Part shown: one piece after another, positions 1 through 9,135 of the stretch
Layout: each line of letters begins with the position of its first letter
How positions within the stretch are numbered: the first letter of the stretch is position 1
Assembly: GCF_900141635.1 (NCBI RefSeq)
Contig: NZ_FSRH01000010.1
Span: 1-64,000 of the forward strand
DNA: 64,000 bases
Direction of reading: 5' to 3'
DNA from: Peptoclostridium litorale DSM 5388
GTDB taxonomy: Bacteria; Bacillota; Clostridia; Peptostreptococcales; Peptostreptococcaceae
Program-made: the position numbers and the translations under genes
The notes under the pieces: generated by a model
What the model saw: only the letters and a program-made list of their open reading frames with translations
Told to the model about the DNA's origin: nothing
Databases searched by the model: none

Positions 1-277
1 AAACATTATATTTCCCACTTAGTTCTAGTCTGGAATGTTTCCCGGTTATGAACGCTTCGACAATCTCCAATTTAAATTCTTTAGTATATGACGCATTACT
101 GTTGGAGTATTCAAACGCTCTAGCGCCATGATACATATACAACAAGTACCATTTTTTAATAGTAATGCTGCTTGCACCAATACTCTTTGCAAGACTTTTG
201 TAACTTCCTTCTCCAGCTTTATAAGCTTCGCATACTTTTATTTTCTCTTCTTTGCTGAATTTCGGTTTTCTCCCCAT
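1..277 (-). CDS. IS3-type transposase OrfA (helix-turn-helix), partial
   Basis: The reading frame starts at ATG 277 with MGRKPKFSKEEKIKVC and stays open to the window edge, giving about 92 residues. A GGAGG ribosome site lies 7 bases before the start. The N-terminus is a basic helix-turn-helix of the kind OrfA uses to bind IS ends (residues about 8-45, with SLAKSIGASSITIKKW). A second similar segment starts near residue 64 (SYTKEFKLEIVEAF). The C-terminus and OrfB are outside the window. Family membership is inferred from the N-terminal pattern and the adjacent TG-type terminus. Confidence 0.7.
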   Translation of the reverse strand, partial: MGRKPKFSKEEKIKVCEAYKAGEGSYKSLAKSIGASSITIKKWYLLYMYHGARAFEYSNSNASYTKEFKLEIVEAFITGKHSRLELSGKYNV

Positions 278-340
278 AAAAATACCTCCAAGTAGTTTGT
301 CTAATTTTAATTAATTAGACTGTCTACTTTGGAGGTATCA
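1..340 (-). mobile_element. IS3-family insertion sequence, 5' part, cut by window edge
   Basis: Read on the minus strand, the element appears to begin at 340 with TGATACCTCC followed by AAAGTAGACAGT. This TG-starting terminus resembles the AAAGTTAGACA-type ends of IS3/IS150-group elements. A transposase orfA starts 63 bases inside it. The element lies directly against a 55-bp IS1595-type terminus (345-399), so it probably inserted into an older element. The rest of the IS lies outside the window. The exact boundary is inferred from the terminus alone because no target duplication can be checked. Confidence 0.6.
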
Positions 341-344
341 TATC

Positions 345-399
345 ATTCGAGGTTCCCTTTAAAATTTCCATTATATCAACATCATTCTTAAACACAGCC
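345..399. repeat. IS1595-type terminal repeat, copy 1
   Basis: On the minus strand from 399 the sequence starts GGCTGTGTTTAAGAAT and stays alignable over about 55 bases with the right end of the element at 60672-61470 (61416-61470, same orientation). The repeat stops where the IS3-type terminus begins, so it looks like the remaining end of an IS1595-type element disrupted by the IS3-type insertion. Confidence 0.65.
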
Positions 400-415
400 A
401 AACTGTTTGATCTTT

Positions 416-2440
416 TCATCTTTCAATCCTGTTTCTTCCTTCTCTTTTTGCCTTGTATAAAAGATCATCCGCTCTCTTTATCATTTCCTTGTAATCTCCG
501 TCCGTGTTATACTGGGCTACGCCTCCGCTTATGGTCATTCTTATTTTCCCATCGTGAAATAGAGTGTTTTCGACATCTTTTCTTATTCTTTCGGCTACCA
601 GAACCGCATTATCCTTATCCGCATTTGGAAGTATGACAAGGAACTCTTCTCCTCCATATCGACCTACATGGTCACCTTTTCTCAGGCTGCTTTTTATAGT
701 TTCGGCTATTTTGGTTAAAACCTGGTCTCCAATTTGATGGCCGTAGTCATCATTTATGCTCTTGAAATGATCAGCATCACACATCACTACAGATAATGAT
801 TTATATTCATTGGGGATATTCTTTGCAACCTCTTTCAAAATACCGAAAATATGCCCTCTATTGGATATTCCCGTCAAATGGTCCTTCGTTGACTTTTCAA
901 TCAGTTTCGATTCGCTTTCCCTTAGCTTTATATTCATGTGCTCAAGTTTTGATAACGTCTCCTTCGTCTTTGATATGTCCTTGGAGTTGCATGCATATCC
1001 TATTATATCCATATTTTCATCATAAAGCGCCGAAAATGACGAAAGGACTATTATCTCGCAGCCATCTGATTTTTTGAGCACATTTTCTATGTTTTCAGCC
1101 GTGTTACTTTCTTTAAGCCTTCCAATAACTTCTTCTCTTGAGAAGCTTCCCCCAAATAGCTTTTCAATGGGTTTGTCTAAAAATTCTGTTTTTTCATATC
1201 CAAGCAAATTCATTGTGTACTCATTGACCCTTTTCACGTTAAACTCTTTGTCTAGAACCATGAAGACATCTCCTACTGAGTCTATTATATTCTCAAGATA
1301 TTTCTTTGAAATTATGGTGTCTGAAAGCTTTCCTGCCATTTCCGCAAAAGACCTTGAAAGGACTCCTATTTCATTTTCTCCGTCATATTCAACTTCCACA
1401 TTCAAGTTGTTCCATGAGACATTTTCCATTTTCCCCGCTAAATTCACAAGCGGATTTGCTACATATCTCGCCGTAAGAAACATTATGAGCATAAAACTGG
1501 CAAAGGCATATATTAGCATCACTGACAATATCGCTCTTTTCATTTCTTCAAACTCCAATGCTGCAACACTATAGTCATATATTATTTCTATCACTTTTTC
1601 AGAATCTTCAATATTGCTTCCCTTGAATGTATTTACATAGACATAATCTCTTTCAACAAACCCCTTACTTCCATAAATTTTATAATCTTTTTCATTTTTC
1701 GTAACTCTATCAAGCAGCTTTATCTTTTCTTCATCTTTTTCAAGCTCATTGTACCCGAGCTTGAAATGGTTCCTGTCATATACATATACGTCCCTTATGA
1801 AGGGGTTATTGTTTTTGAGCTGCTTTGCTATGCCGACATAGTCAAACTCATTTATATATCTCTTAAGCTCTTCGGATGACACGCCAACTTCCAGTAGATA
1901 TTTATGGTCACTAGTTGGCATGTATGCCCATTTTCTAAGCTGCTGGGTCCTGCGCTCCGCAGTGACATTCGATATTTCAATCTCACCGCCTATCCTTATT
2001 TTTGTAAGCTCCTTATAAACCTTAGGCGTGTCTTTAAAGTCCAGTCCAAGCACTTTCTGAAAAGTGGAGTGTATTATTACACCATTTTCGTCTATCACAT
2101 AAAAATCCATAATTCCATTGTATGCCTCTTTCAGCTTCTGCAGGTCAATTTTCGAAGGGTCCATGTCATTTTCATCATATGCCTGACCAAAACTTTCAAG
2201 ACCTTCCTTCATTACACTGTCATAATAACTCGAAACCAGCTCGTAGTTCTTTTCTGTGAACTTCATGGATTCTATTATGCTGTTTTTGGACTGGTCTACA
2301 GCTATTTGCGCAGAACGGTTTATGCTTGTTTTTATACTATTGCTCGTAATCAGATAACAGGATGTCATTACAGGGAATATTATAAGAACTATTGTCAGAA
2401 CATAACTATATTTGATGGAGGTGTTTTTCAATTTTAGCAT
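416..2440 (-). CDS. Membrane sensor diguanylate cyclase (HAMP-PAS-GGDEF)
   Basis: Makes cyclic di-GMP from two GTP in response to an extracellular and a PAS-sensed signal. Domain order in 674 residues: membrane helix 11-32; extracytoplasmic sensor 33-302, probably Cache-like; membrane helix 303-324; HAMP about 325-378; PAS about 380-495; coiled linker; GGDEF 515-674. The active-site motif is RYGGEEF with GGEEF at 596-600. The product-inhibition site RxxD is intact (RKGD 587-590), five residues ahead of it. The ATG start follows a run of seven G. It is monocistronic by appearance. The ligand of the sensor domain cannot be told. Confidence 0.92.
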   Translation of the reverse strand: MLKLKNTSIKYSYVLTIVLIIFPVMTSCYLITSNSIKTSINRSAQIAVDQSKNSIIESMKFTEKNYELVSSYYDSVMKEGLESFGQAYDENDMDPSKIDLQKLKEAYNGIMDFYVIDENGVIIHSTFQKVLGLDFKDTPKVYKELTKIRIGGEIEISNVTAERRTQQLRKWAYMPTSDHKYLLEVGVSSEELKRYINEFDYVGIAKQLKNNNPFIRDVYVYDRNHFKLGYNELEKDEEKIKLLDRVTKNEKDYKIYGSKGFVERDYVYVNTFKGSNIEDSEKVIEIIYDYSVAALEFEEMKRAILSVMLIYAFASFMLIMFLTARYVANPLVNLAGKMENVSWNNLNVEVEYDGENEIGVLSRSFAEMAGKLSDTIISKKYLENIIDSVGDVFMVLDKEFNVKRVNEYTMNLLGYEKTEFLDKPIEKLFGGSFSREEVIGRLKESNTAENIENVLKKSDGCEIIVLSSFSALYDENMDIIGYACNSKDISKTKETLSKLEHMNIKLRESESKLIEKSTKDHLTGISNRGHIFGILKEVAKNIPNEYKSLSVVMCDADHFKSINDDYGHQIGDQVLTKIAETIKSSLRKGDHVGRYGGEEFLVILPNADKDNAVLVAERIRKDVENTLFHDGKIRMTISGGVAQYNTDGDYKEMIKRADDLLYKAKREGRNRIER

Positions 2441-2574
2441 GGCATCCCCCCCAGGGTTTACACATTGTCAACAAATTATATTCATCAATCATCATATGAA
2501 TATTATACCATGTTAATCTTTCAAAATAAAATGTCGAAATTTACTTTACGTACCCTTAATATATTTGTATCATT

Positions 2575-2613
2575 CAAAAAATAAAAAACGTCCCGGATTT
2601 TTATTCCAAGACG
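2575..2613 (-). terminator. Intrinsic terminator of the Met-rich small gene
   Basis: On the minus strand CGTCTTGGA pairs imperfectly with TCCGGGACG across a 7-base loop and is followed by a T-rich run. It lies 25 bases after the stop codon of the gene at 2638-2856. Confidence 0.6.
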
Positions 2614-2637
2614 AAATTTTTATAAAAGTGCAGCCAA

Positions 2638-2856
2638 TTATTTGTCAAGCATTGACATCATAGACATCATGCCCATCATTTGGCCCATGTCCACGCTTGA
2701 ATCCTTCATCATGTCATTGCACGCAGGCATCATTTCCTGAAGCATTCCCTGAGGGTTTTGCATGAACATTTCAAATAGCGTAGGCATTATCATCTTAACA
2801 AATTCCACTTTTTCGTCATTAGACAGGGCTTCAAATTTAACCTTTAATTCTTCCAT
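2638..2856 (-). CDS. Small methionine-rich protein, unknown function
   Basis: A 72-residue soluble protein. The ATG at 2856 is preferred over an upstream in-frame TTG at 2871 because GGGAGGA lies 7 bases before the ATG and overlaps the TTG. The N-terminal half is charged and helical (MEELKVKFEALSNDEKVEF). The C-terminal half is unusually rich in Met and Asp, ending MGQMMGMMSMMSMLDK, with one Cys. No family is recognised. Clustered Met could bind soft metals or be sacrificially oxidised, but this is speculation. It has its own terminator. Confidence 0.7.
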   Translation of the reverse strand: MEELKVKFEALSNDEKVEFVKMIMPTLFEMFMQNPQGMLQEMMPACNDMMKDSSVDMGQMMGMMSMMSMLDK

Positions 2857-3029
2857 ATCTTTTCCTCCCAATTTATAAACTTTTTAATTGACGCTTTATT
2901 ATAATAACATCATATGGCTTGAAATTTCAATACCATAAGGTCCACTTTCTCATTTGCGCCAAATCGTCTCTTTCAAGTATTCAGATTGAATAAGAACCAT
3001 TGACCTTGAACACATCCAGCTTTGAATCA

Positions 3030-4913
3030 CTATATCATTATCTTGCATATATTGTTCGTGAATTCAACTGGATCCTCCAACGGCAGCCCCTCTATGAGAC
3101 GAGCCTGATTGTAAAGCACGCTTGTATAGAGTTTGAATTTTTCACTGTCCTTTTCGAACGCATCCTTCAGCTTTGAAAACACATCATGGCTGGTGTTTAT
3201 CTCAAGAACCTTTTCAGCCATTACACCCTGTCCATTTGGCATTGCGCTCAGTATCTTTTCCATCTCTATTGTAAGCTCTCCTTCGTTCGACAGGCATACA
3301 GGATGATTTTTAAGCCTCTTTGAAGCCCTTACGGCCTTTACGCTGCCCGAAAGCATCTCCTTCATCTTTTCAAAAATGCCATTGTTTTCGCCGCTTTCAT
3401 CATCCGAGCTTCCTTCTTTTTTGCTTTCGTCTTCTATTCCAATGTCAGATCCCGATACAGACCTGAACTCCTTGTCCTCATAATTTGAAAGCATCCTTAT
3501 TGCAAACTCGTCCACCTCGTCAGTGAAATAGAGTATTTCATATCCCTTGTCCGCAACCATCTCCGTCTGAGGCATTTTTTCTATCCTGTCCACAGACTCT
3601 CCTGCAGCGTAGTAGATGTATTTTTGATCTTCTGGCATTCTTGATACATATTCTCCAAGTGTCACCAGCTTGTTCTCCTTTGAAGAGTGGAACATTATAA
3701 GGTCCTTAAGCACGTCCTTGTTCATTCCAAAATCGCTGTATATCCCGTATTTAAGCTGCCTTCCAAACTCACTGTAAAAGGATTCGTATTTTTCCCTCTC
3801 GTTTTTGAGAAGGTTTGAAAGCTCATTTTTTATCTTGTTTTTTATGTTTTTTGCTATGAACTTGAGCTGCCTGTCGTGCTGTAGCATCTCCCTTGATATG
3901 TTGAGCGAAAGATCGTCCGAATCCACCATACCCTTTACAAATCCGAAATAGTCAGGAAGAAGGTCAGAGCACTTGTCCATTATGAGAACTCCGCTCGAAT
4001 AAAGCTCAAGGCCCTTTTCATACTCTTTCGTGTAAAAATCATATGGAATCTTTTCAGGTATGAAAAGCACCGCATTGTAGCTTACAGTTCCGTCTACATT
4101 GAGGTGTATATATTTTGCAGGCTTGTCAAATCCATAGCGCTTTTCAGAGTAAAAAGCCTCATAGTCCTCGTCCTTGAGCTCGCTTTTATTCTTTTTCCAT
4201 ATCGGAACCATGCTGTTTAGGGTATTTTCCTCTACATACTCCTCGAACTCGTCACTGCTTCCCTCTTTGAGCCTGCTCTCTTTCATCTCCATTTTGATAG
4301 GGTATCTTATGAAATCGGAATACCTCTTGACAATTGACTTTATACTGTATTGGTCAAGGTACTCGTCAAAATTCTCGTCTTCAGTGTTTTCCTTTATTTT
4401 AAGCTCTATAAGTGTTCCCACGGAGTCCTTTTCACACTTCTCTACAGTGTATCCGTCAAGCCCGTCAGACTCCCATCTGTAAGCCGCGTCGCTTCCAAGA
4501 GCCCTGCTTGTGACTCTGACCTTGTCCGCAACCATGAAAGCTGAATAAAAGCCCACTCCAAACTGGCCTATTATGTCGCATCCGTCCTTCATTTCATTTT
4601 CGCTCTTGAATGCAAGCGAACCACTTTTTGCTATGACTCCGAGATTTTCCTCAAGCTCCTCTTTTGTCATACCTATTCCAGTATCCGTTATTTGCAGCAT
4701 CCTGTTTTCCCTGTCAGATTCTATCTTTATATAATAGCTGTCCTTTTCAAACGTAAGCTTATCGTCCGTAAGCGCCCTGTAGTAGATCTTGTCTATGGCG
4801 TCGCTCGCATTTGAAATCAGCTCTCTTAAAAAAATCTCCCTGTGAGTGTATATCGAATTGATCATCATGTCCAGCAGCCTTTTTGACTCTGCCTTAAACT
4901 GCTTTTTTTCCAA
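3030..4913 (-). CDS. htpG: Molecular chaperone HtpG (Hsp90)
   Basis: ATP-driven cytosolic chaperone that remodels client proteins. The product has 627 residues, normal for bacterial Hsp90. The TTG at 4913 is the likely start: GGAAGGAGAGG lies just before it and the sequence then reads [14 protein letters not shown] as in the family. The upstream ATG at 4952 would add 13 residues and sits next to the operator. Visible signatures are the GHKL ATPase motifs [23 protein letters not shown] and [15 protein letters not shown], and the middle-domain [14 protein letters not shown] perfect CIRCE inverted repeat lies 42 bases upstream of the start, so heat control by HrcA is expected. Confidence 0.97.
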   Translation of the reverse strand: MEKKQFKAESKRLLDMMINSIYTHREIFLRELISNASDAIDKIYYRALTDDKLTFEKDSYYIKIESDRENRMLQITDTGIGMTKEELEENLGVIAKSGSLAFKSENEMKDGCDIIGQFGVGFYSAFMVADKVRVTSRALGSDAAYRWESDGLDGYTVEKCEKDSVGTLIELKIKENTEDENFDEYLDQYSIKSIVKRYSDFIRYPIKMEMKESRLKEGSSDEFEEYVEENTLNSMVPIWKKNKSELKDEDYEAFYSEKRYGFDKPAKYIHLNVDGTVSYNAVLFIPEKIPYDFYTKEYEKGLELYSSGVLIMDKCSDLLPDYFGFVKGMVDSDDLSLNISREMLQHDRQLKFIAKNIKNKIKNELSNLLKNEREKYESFYSEFGRQLKYGIYSDFGMNKDVLKDLIMFHSSKENKLVTLGEYVSRMPEDQKYIYYAAGESVDRIEKMPQTEMVADKGYEILYFTDEVDEFAIRMLSNYEDKEFRSVSGSDIGIEDESKKEGSSDDESGENNGIFEKMKEMLSGSVKAVRASKRLKNHPVCLSNEGELTIEMEKILSAMPNGQGVMAEKVLEINTSHDVFSKLKDAFEKDSEKFKLYTSVLYNQARLIEGLPLEDPVEFTNNICKIMI

Positions 4914-4955
4914 ATCTAACCTCTCCTTCCGATAAAATAAAATATTTTTCACCTG

Positions 4956-4982
4956 TTAGCACTCTGTCCATTCGAGTGCTAA
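4956..4982. promoter_or_regulatory. CIRCE operator (HrcA binding site)
   Basis: TTAGCACTC, nine bases, then GAGTGCTAA: both arms match the CIRCE consensus exactly. It lies between htpG (minus strand) and the plus-strand gene at 5142. HrcA bound here would repress htpG. It is 159 bases from the other gene's start, so an effect on that gene is less likely. Confidence 0.95.
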
Positions 4983-5141
4983 TTCCATTTTTAAAATACA
5001 ACTTTTTATCCTTTTTGTCAATACCATCTCGTGTTTTACATTTTAAGGTTTATTTAATAAAAATATCCACACTAGATGTTATCATTAAAAGAGTAACTCT
5101 TTGCTACCATATAAATCAAAATCATAAGACAGGAGGAAAAT

Positions 5142-7016
5142 ATGGAATCAAAAAAACCACTCATACTGGCAATTGCAATTATAATGCTAATTTCATTCTC
5201 GCCGGTTGAAAAAACGTGCTTTGCTCAGAAGGACGTGGTCGGCAGCTACTCAATGTCCAGCAGGGAGGTTCTTTTCAACCCAGGAAAAGGCAGCGCCTAT
5301 TTAATCGCATATGAAGTGGCAGGCAAAAACGGCACATACATCTGCGTAGACGATCTGGAGGCTTTGAACTTCTCCAAAAAATGGAACCCTAAAAAACGCG
5401 TGACCAGCTTTGACCTAAAGGTTGAAGAGCGCTACTCAGACGAGTACCCTCCAGAGGAGATGCTAGACTTTGAGGTAAACGCCAGGATACTCGAAAAAAA
5501 CAAAGACTACCTGGAAAATCATAAAGACCTGTACAAATCCAACGTCAAAATATTAGTAAACGGCCAGGAAGTGGAAAGCTACAATGCAGACGGGTATTCA
5601 CTGGTAAGCGTTGAAAGCCTCAAAAGCATAGGGCTCGACAACTTCTTTGTATGGAATGGCAGCATGCACATAAGCGGAAAGCTCTACCCCATGACGAGCG
5701 ATTTCGGCATGGGGCTTGTGGACGTTTACGGGAATATAATAGTCAAGCCAAACTACGATTCATTAGAGTTCTTCAGTAGTGACGCGGACAAATACCTGGT
5801 GGAAAAAGACGGCAAATTCATGGTTATAGACTCCCGAAACCAGCTCGTAAAAGACCTTTCGTCGTATAGTTTTTCCGAAAGGGCATACGCATATGCTGAA
5901 GGCAGCGGCCTTGTCAGAATAATCGACTATGAAAACGACAAGGAGGAACTTTTCAACTCCAATGGGCAAAGCGTAATGTCCTGCGATGAAAACGATACTA
6001 TGTCGGGCGGTAAATACAAGGATTCATATTTCGTAGGCAGCGACTATGTCGTAGGCGAAAAATTCGACGGTTCAAGGCGCATATTCTCCATTGAAAACGA
6101 AAAACTTGTCCCATTTGCTGTGATCCAAACGCCTGATGAAGGTTATAACAGCATATATGCCATATTAGGCGGCATGATATTCGAACAAATCGACTACGAC
6201 GCCCCGTTGAATATATACGATGCCAATGGAAATCAGATTTCAAACCCAGGATACCTTTCCATATATCCATTCAGAGGAGACTACGCAGTAGCCATTCTGC
6301 CAAATAAAAAGCTCACGTTCGTGGACAAAAGTCTTGAAAGAGCCACAGATATGGAGTTCAAGGACGTTTCAAAAGTTGAAAACGGCCTTTTCATATTCCT
6401 GAAGGACATCGAGTATGACGGCAACCGAAGCAGTGCAACAGGGCTTGAAGGGGCTCTGTTTGGAATAGGCAGCATCGACGGCGGCGTAATGATTCCCGCC
6501 GACTACAAAAAGCTAAAAGTCTACGACAGCCTTATAAGATTTTCAAAAGAAGGAGAGCTTTACGGGGTCATGGACAAAAACCAGAATATAATACTCCAAG
6601 AGAGGTTCGATTCAATACAGGTTATAAACGGCAAGATATACGCCCTGCAGGGAGACCAGCTTTTCACCTACTCCACAGGCGGACAGCTTGAAAGCCAGGA
6701 AAAATTCACTGGCCAAGTTGAGCTCAGGGACTCAGTAAAGTACTACGGGCAGTTCGCATCCGATAAGGTTAATCACGACTACCCAAAGGATCTTCCATAT
6801 AGCGTGTGGGACGATTACAAATACGGGCTCAGCGCTGAAAGCGACATAGACTATTTTGAGGAAAACAGCTACAGTGACCCAGAGCAGCACTACGGGTTTT
6901 CAACAGTGAAGTACATGGTTACAAAAAAAGGAGTTAGAATTCCATATGCCATAACAACAAGGGGGATGCCCGTACCTCCAGGAGACGGCTACTTCCCGAC
7001 TTACCTTCAAAAATAA
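5142..7016 (+). CDS. Secreted WG-repeat-like protein with stalk-like N-terminal region
   Basis: A 624-residue exported protein: signal peptide 1-28 (hydrophobic core ILAIAIIMLISF, cleavage near TCFA), then a region resembling clostridial stalk modules (ICVDDLEALNF, VNGQEVESYNADGYSLVSV) to about residue 185, then repeated beta units such as GLVDVYGNIIVKPNYDSLEFF-type segments that look like WG repeats. The role is unknown; such proteins are usually cell-surface or envelope proteins. The start has AGGAGG 6 bases upstream. A decayed relative of the N-terminal region lies at 56968-58132. It is monocistronic with a strong terminator. Confidence 0.75.
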   Translation: MESKKPLILAIAIIMLISFSPVEKTCFAQKDVVGSYSMSSREVLFNPGKGSAYLIAYEVAGKNGTYICVDDLEALNFSKKWNPKKRVTSFDLKVEERYSDEYPPEEMLDFEVNARILEKNKDYLENHKDLYKSNVKILVNGQEVESYNADGYSLVSVESLKSIGLDNFFVWNGSMHISGKLYPMTSDFGMGLVDVYGNIIVKPNYDSLEFFSSDADKYLVEKDGKFMVIDSRNQLVKDLSSYSFSERAYAYAEGSGLVRIIDYENDKEELFNSNGQSVMSCDENDTMSGGKYKDSYFVGSDYVVGEKFDGSRRIFSIENEKLVPFAVIQTPDEGYNSIYAILGGMIFEQIDYDAPLNIYDANGNQISNPGYLSIYPFRGDYAVAILPNKKLTFVDKSLERATDMEFKDVSKVENGLFIFLKDIEYDGNRSSATGLEGALFGIGSIDGGVMIPADYKKLKVYDSLIRFSKEGELYGVMDKNQNIILQERFDSIQVINGKIYALQGDQLFTYSTGGQLESQEKFTGQVELRDSVKYYGQFASDKVNHDYPKDLPYSVWDDYKYGLSAESDIDYFEENSYSDPEQHYGFSTVKYMVTKKGVRIPYAITTRGMPVPPGDGYFPTYLQK

Positions 7017-7022
7017 ATTGTC

Positions 7023-7056
7023 AAAAGCCCTGATTCACTATAAAATCAGGGCTTTT
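7023..7056 (+). terminator. Intrinsic terminator
   Basis: AAAAGCCCTGAT and ATCAGGGCTTTT form a perfect 12-bp stem with a 10-base loop, 7 bases after the stop codon at 7016. It can also work for the minus-strand gene ending at 7069. Confidence 0.88.
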
Positions 7057-7068
7057 AAATAACATTCA

Positions 7069-7227
7069 CTATTTCATGCCTTGTCTTGTATACATATTAT
7101 TTTTTACTGATTTTCCATCATGCTGGCTGCGATTTTTATCGGGCATGTTCTTTATTATAATCGCAGCTACTGTGATGGTTATCCCGACTATCAGATAAAC
7201 CGACGCTATGACCCTCGTATTCTCCAT
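7069..7227 (-). CDS. Small single-pass membrane protein, unknown
   Basis: An open frame of 52 residues starts ATG GAG AAT at 7227 behind GAGAGGGGGGA and ends TAG. Residues 6-25 form a hydrophobic helix (VIASVYLIVGITITVAAIII) followed by a basic, polar tail. It lies downstream of azlD on the same strand (54-base gap), so it may be the fourth gene of the alaX-azlCD operon. No family is recognised. The strong ribosome site and a stop just before the shared terminator support a real gene. Confidence 0.55.
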   Translation of the reverse strand: MENTRVIASVYLIVGITITVAAIIIKNMPDKNRSQHDGKSVKNNMYTRQGMK

Positions 7228-7280
7228 TCAAAGTCCCCCCTCTCTCAAAATACTTTTATAGACAGTCTTTCACACTCTCC

Positions 7281-7586
7281 CTAAATGAAAGACAAACATG
7301 CATATGCAAACAGCATAGACCCTATTACAGCTACAAACAAATTTTCCCTTATGCATATCAAAAGAGCCGCGACTCCAAGCGCCATTGTCGATACCACGGG
7401 ATGCCCTGGTACCGCCGAAACCCCCTCCGGTATTACCATGGCCCCAAGCGCCGCATACGGGATGTATGTCAGGCTCCTTCTAGCCTGCTGGGAAAGGTTT
7501 ATCTTCTCCAGAATGTAAAACGGCAGAACCCTCGGTACATATGTCACTACCATCATTCCAAGTATGACCATGTAAACTTTACTCAC
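7281..7586 (-). CDS. azlD: AzlD, small subunit of branched-chain amino acid exporter
   Basis: A 101-residue, four-helix membrane protein of the AzlD family, partner of AzlC in export of branched-chain amino acids and analogues. The conserved N-terminal pattern is visible (GMMVVTYVPRVLPF near residue 10, then SLTYIPYAALGAMVIPE). It overlaps the 3' end of azlC by 8 bases, so the two are translationally coupled. The substrate is inferred from the family, not proven here. Confidence 0.9.
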   Translation of the reverse strand: MSKVYMVILGMMVVTYVPRVLPFYILEKINLSQQARRSLTYIPYAALGAMVIPEGVSAVPGHPVVSTMALGVAALLICIRENLFVAVIGSMLFAYACLSFI

Positions 7587-8295
7587 AGCAGCTCACCTCG
7601 CACTTTCCTTCTCCCCTGTCCAAAAGAGTCCATATCCCGACCGTAAGGACTATTACTATTATTATGTGCCATCCCATAGGAACAAAATCCAGCCTGTGCA
7701 CAAGCATGTTCACTGCTCCAGAAGTTGCCACCACACCGAATATTTTAAGCGACTTTTTGATCTCCGGGGTAAGTATGGCAAGAAACATCGCATAAAGCGC
7801 CACGCCCATGCTCTGGTTAAGCGCGGAAGGCAGGACGCTTCCAAGCTGGAATCCAAGAAACGATCCCAGCGAGAGCGACAGGTACGCCGTCATGGCCATG
7901 GGAATATAAAAGCTGGCACTTATCTTTTCCTGCTTCAAATACGCTATCGAATACGTCTCGTCGGTCATCCAAAACGCCATTATAGGGCGCCATCTCATTG
8001 AATCCTCGTCAAGCTTCGTGCTCATGGAGGCCCCCATTATAAAATGCCTGAAGTTGAAAAGCAGCGTCGTAAACACTATGCTCGCTATTCCCGCCCCCGA
8101 TTTCAAAAGCTCTATAGCCATGAACTGGGACGCCCCCGCATACACAATCGCCGAAAAGCCCATACATTCCAAAAGGCTTGTTCCAGCAGACTTCGCAAGT
8201 ATTCCAAAAGTCATTGCTATAGGTATGAATCCAAAGGCTATTGAAAATCCCGACTGGAATCCGGCTCTTATCTCTTTCTTTTTATTTTCATTCAT
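7579..8295 (-). CDS. azlC: AzlC, large subunit of branched-chain amino acid exporter
   Basis: A 238-residue integral membrane protein of the AzlC/LIV-E exporter family. The ATG at 8295 is chosen because AGGGGGG lies 8 bases upstream and the protein then begins MNENKKKEIRAGFQSGFSIA as in relatives; a longer frame from 8367 lies inside alaX. Family pattern: PIAMTFGILAKSAG, VYAGASQFMAIELL, NFRHFIMGASM, WMTDETYSIA. It overlaps alaX by 8 bases upstream and azlD by 8 bases downstream. With AzlD it should expel branched-chain or related small amino acids. Confidence 0.92.
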   Translation of the reverse strand: MNENKKKEIRAGFQSGFSIAFGFIPIAMTFGILAKSAGTSLLECMGFSAIVYAGASQFMAIELLKSGAGIASIVFTTLLFNFRHFIMGASMSTKLDEDSMRWRPIMAFWMTDETYSIAYLKQEKISASFYIPMAMTAYLSLSLGSFLGFQLGSVLPSALNQSMGVALYAMFLAILTPEIKKSLKIFGVVATSGAVNMLVHRLDFVPMGWHIIIVIVLTVGIWTLLDRGEGKCEVSCCE

Positions 8296-9022
8296 CTGAT
8301 CCGCCCCCCTTTTCGATCTCGACGAATATCCTCTTGTTTGACTTTCCCTTGTTCTTGTATCCGACAATGCTTATCCTTCCTACCTCTGACGTGTTGATTA
8401 AATGGGTTCCCCCATCAGCCTGAATATCGAGCCCTTCTATGTCTATCGTCCTTATCTCCCTTATCCCTTCGGGAAGCAGGTTTATCTTGGTCCTTATAAG
8501 GTCTGGAATTTTAAAGGCCTCTTCCCTCTCCAGAAAGTTTATGTGTATCTCCCTTTTGTTTGTAACCTCGACGTTTATCTTTTCCTCAATCTCTTCAATG
8601 AGCTCCTTGTCAAGGTTTGGAAATTCAAAGTCCATTCTGCCCTTTAGCACGTCCATATTCACCCCTGTAACCTGGACCCTGTAGTCCCTCCACACCACTC
8701 CGCAAAGTATGTGCATTGCGGTATGCGTCTTCATTATGTCGTATCTGTAGTCCCAGTCTATAATTCCCTTTAGCGCCTCTCCTCTTTCAGGCAGTTCCCC
8801 ATTGATGTAGTGGTAGACCCCTGCACCTTTTTTCTTCACAGATTCGACAGGATACGCCGAGTCTTTTCCAACAAGCATTCCCCTGTCGCAAAGCTGTCCT
8901 CCCCCACCAGGGAAAAATGCGCTTTTGTCGAGAACCACAGCACTTTCCTCTTCATCTATTTCAACAACATGGCATTCAAAGTCCTTGATATAGCTGTCAT
9001 TTAAAAATAGTAGTTCAGTCAT
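8288..9022 (-). CDS. alaX: AlaX-type alanyl-tRNA editing hydrolase
   Basis: A free-standing homologue of the AlaRS editing domain; the family hydrolyses Ser or Gly wrongly attached to tRNA-Ala. It has 244 residues from ATG 9022 (GGGAGGA 8 bases upstream; the longer frame starts inside that site). The N-terminal part holds FFPGGGGQLCDRG (36-48). The zinc motif HxxxH is H100 and H104 (THTAMHIL). The second zinc motif is DGGTHLINTSEVG (203-215), with Asp where AlaRS has Cys; this variant occurs in AlaX proteins as far as I recall. It is first in an overlapping operon with azlC and azlD. Confidence 0.88.
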   Translation of the reverse strand: MTELLFLNDSYIKDFECHVVEIDEEESAVVLDKSAFFPGGGGQLCDRGMLVGKDSAYPVESVKKKGAGVYHYINGELPERGEALKGIIDWDYRYDIMKTHTAMHILCGVVWRDYRVQVTGVNMDVLKGRMDFEFPNLDKELIEEIEEKINVEVTNKREIHINFLEREEAFKIPDLIRTKINLLPEGIREIRTIDIEGLDIQADGGTHLINTSEVGRISIVGYKNKGKSNKRIFVEIEKGGGSDE

Positions 9023-9057
9023 TTTGAATTCCTCCCAATACATTCCATTTGAATATT

Positions 9058-9119
9058 CTGTTATTTTACTGTAGTATAAAAGAAATATGGCATAACAGTC
9101 AAAACAAAAGCATAACAGT
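9058..9119. promoter_or_regulatory. Repeated CATAACAG boxes between alaX and the MocR gene
   Basis: GCATAACAGT occurs at 9090-9099 and again at 9110-9119, exactly 20 bases (two helical turns) apart, and an inverted CTGTTAT lies at 9058-9064. Direct repeats of this kind are typical MocR operators, so these are candidate binding sites for the protein at 9136, which they directly precede. The AT-rich stretch between them probably holds both divergent promoters. Confidence 0.6.
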
Positions 9120-9135
9120 TCAAGGAGGGATATAA

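Noticed and set aside
3-120. Extended TA system or regulator reading of the left-edge HTH frame
   Set aside because: The two basic HTH-like units and the adjacent TG-type terminus fit IS3 OrfA better.
1904-2437. 177-residue open frame antisense to the first diguanylate cyclase
   Set aside because: Lies wholly within a gene whose domains are all recognised; no start signal and implausible Tyr/Cys/His-rich composition.
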